From Pycnococcus provasolii (lineage: Eukaryota > Chlorophyta > Pseudoscourfieldiophyceae > Pseudoscourfieldiales > Pycnococcaceae), in the NCBI GenBank assembly GCA_938743325.2, contig OW568861.1, forward strand, positions 1,302,001 to 1,366,000: DNA of 64,000 bases; not shown here. The letters are read 5' to 3'. Numbering within the stretch: the first letter of the stretch is position 1. Below: more notes on the stretch, generated by a model. The model had not been told where the DNA came from, did no database searches, and saw only the letters and a program-made list of their open reading frames with translations.

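Larger units (their letters stand above)
11073..63940 (-). repeat. Two-version 56-bp cassette (A/B) repeated in every unit
   Basis: Unit residues about 10-28 exist in two equal-length forms: A, VSSIAPDELASAGVESVTG (E sometimes Q), and B, APLTALDEVSYPAIEGADG. On the plus strand the first cassette is 11073-11128 and later ones follow every 1467 bp. From left to right the 37 sites run 2A 2B 2A 1B 2A 2B 2A 2B 1A 2B 2A 2B 1A 3B, one chimera, 2B 2A 2B 1A 2B 1A: 16 A, 20 B and 1 chimera. The cassette forms the linker and first strand of domain a, where flanking sequence is nearly invariant. Confidence 0.9.
10585..64000 (-). repeat. Coding tandem array, 1467-bp unit, 36.4 copies in window
   Basis: The period is exact: landmark sequences recur every 1467 bp from 10585 to 64000 with no net length change (for example CCGCCGCTC at 10585 and 12052; cassette start at 11073 and, 26 units later, 49215). 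Numbering one unit from VSASTQGWR, the domains are a (about 10-97), b (102-188), c (192-272), d (273-354), e (355-433) and f (434 into the next unit). Cysteines are at 50/69, 136/155, 239/253, 303/323 and 399/406; domain f has none. I found no lysine or asparagine in the units. Copies differ mostly by scattered single substitutions. The array continues beyond the right edge. Confidence 0.95.

Noticed and set aside
10660-63900. Long frames on the plus strand (about 418 and 471 codons, two merging to 960) and other minus-strand frames (about 320 and 435 codons) repeated through the array
   Set aside because: They recur with the 1467-bp period because the DNA is GC-rich and homogenised, so stops are rare in every frame. 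The one plus-strand TGA per unit is lost only by chance in two units. Their products are Pro/Thr/Arg/Asp-rich with no domain, whereas the giant minus frame shows real IPT/TIG motifs and flows into a non-repeated IPT region.
10585-64000. CRISPR array or satellite DNA
   Set aside because: The repeats are contiguous 1467-bp coding units with no spacers, and the reading frame is conserved and continues into unique coding sequence.
1-64000. Transposons, retroelements, virus-derived elements, tRNA or rRNA genes
   Set aside because: I saw no transposase, reverse transcriptase, integrase or capsid motifs, no flanking terminal repeats, and no tRNA- or rRNA-like sequence. Absence is by reading only, so small or very decayed copies could be missed.

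Overview
This window looks like nuclear DNA of a unicellular eukaryote, probably an alga or related protist. The evidence is a DEK-type chromatin protein, a small GT-AG intron, signal-peptide proteins with eukaryotic start contexts, TTAGGG-like motifs in two gene spacers, and one gigantic exon. I cannot name the species. The TTAGGG-type motif and the GC-rich composition would suit a stramenopile or haptophyte, but that is a weak inference.

Left part (1-7622): five closely packed ordinary genes. In order they are a secreted Tyr/Cys-rich protein that runs off the left edge (minus strand); a probable mitochondrial-carrier-like membrane protein (minus); DEK (plus), divergent from the previous gene over a shared 454-bp promoter with telobox-like motifs; a secreted, possibly lipocalin-like protein made from two exons (minus, convergent with DEK); and an HTTM-domain membrane protein related to vitamin-K gamma-carboxylase (minus). 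These genes share no obvious pathway.

Right part (7623-64000): a single minus-strand reading frame, open across the whole remaining 56.4 kb and off the right edge. The visible C-terminal part is 18,791 residues, so the N-terminus, signal peptide and promoter lie outside. The last roughly 800 residues (7623-10012) are diverse IPT/TIG beta-sandwich domains. Next comes a diverged, AT-richer half-repeat (10013-10584). From 10585 to the window end there is a tandem array of a 1467-bp (489-residue) unit, 36.4 copies, kept exactly in phase with no net length change. Each unit reads as about six IPT/TIG-like domains, five of them with a cysteine pair. The unit has no lysine and no asparagine that I could find.

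The array has internal structure. A 56-bp cassette exists in two very different equal-length versions (A and B), mixed in a partly AABB order, with one A/B chimera. Other variants are graded along the array. This is what homogenisation by unequal exchange and gene conversion would leave. The best candidate for a previously undescribed system is this giant, probably extracellular extender protein and its concerted evolution.
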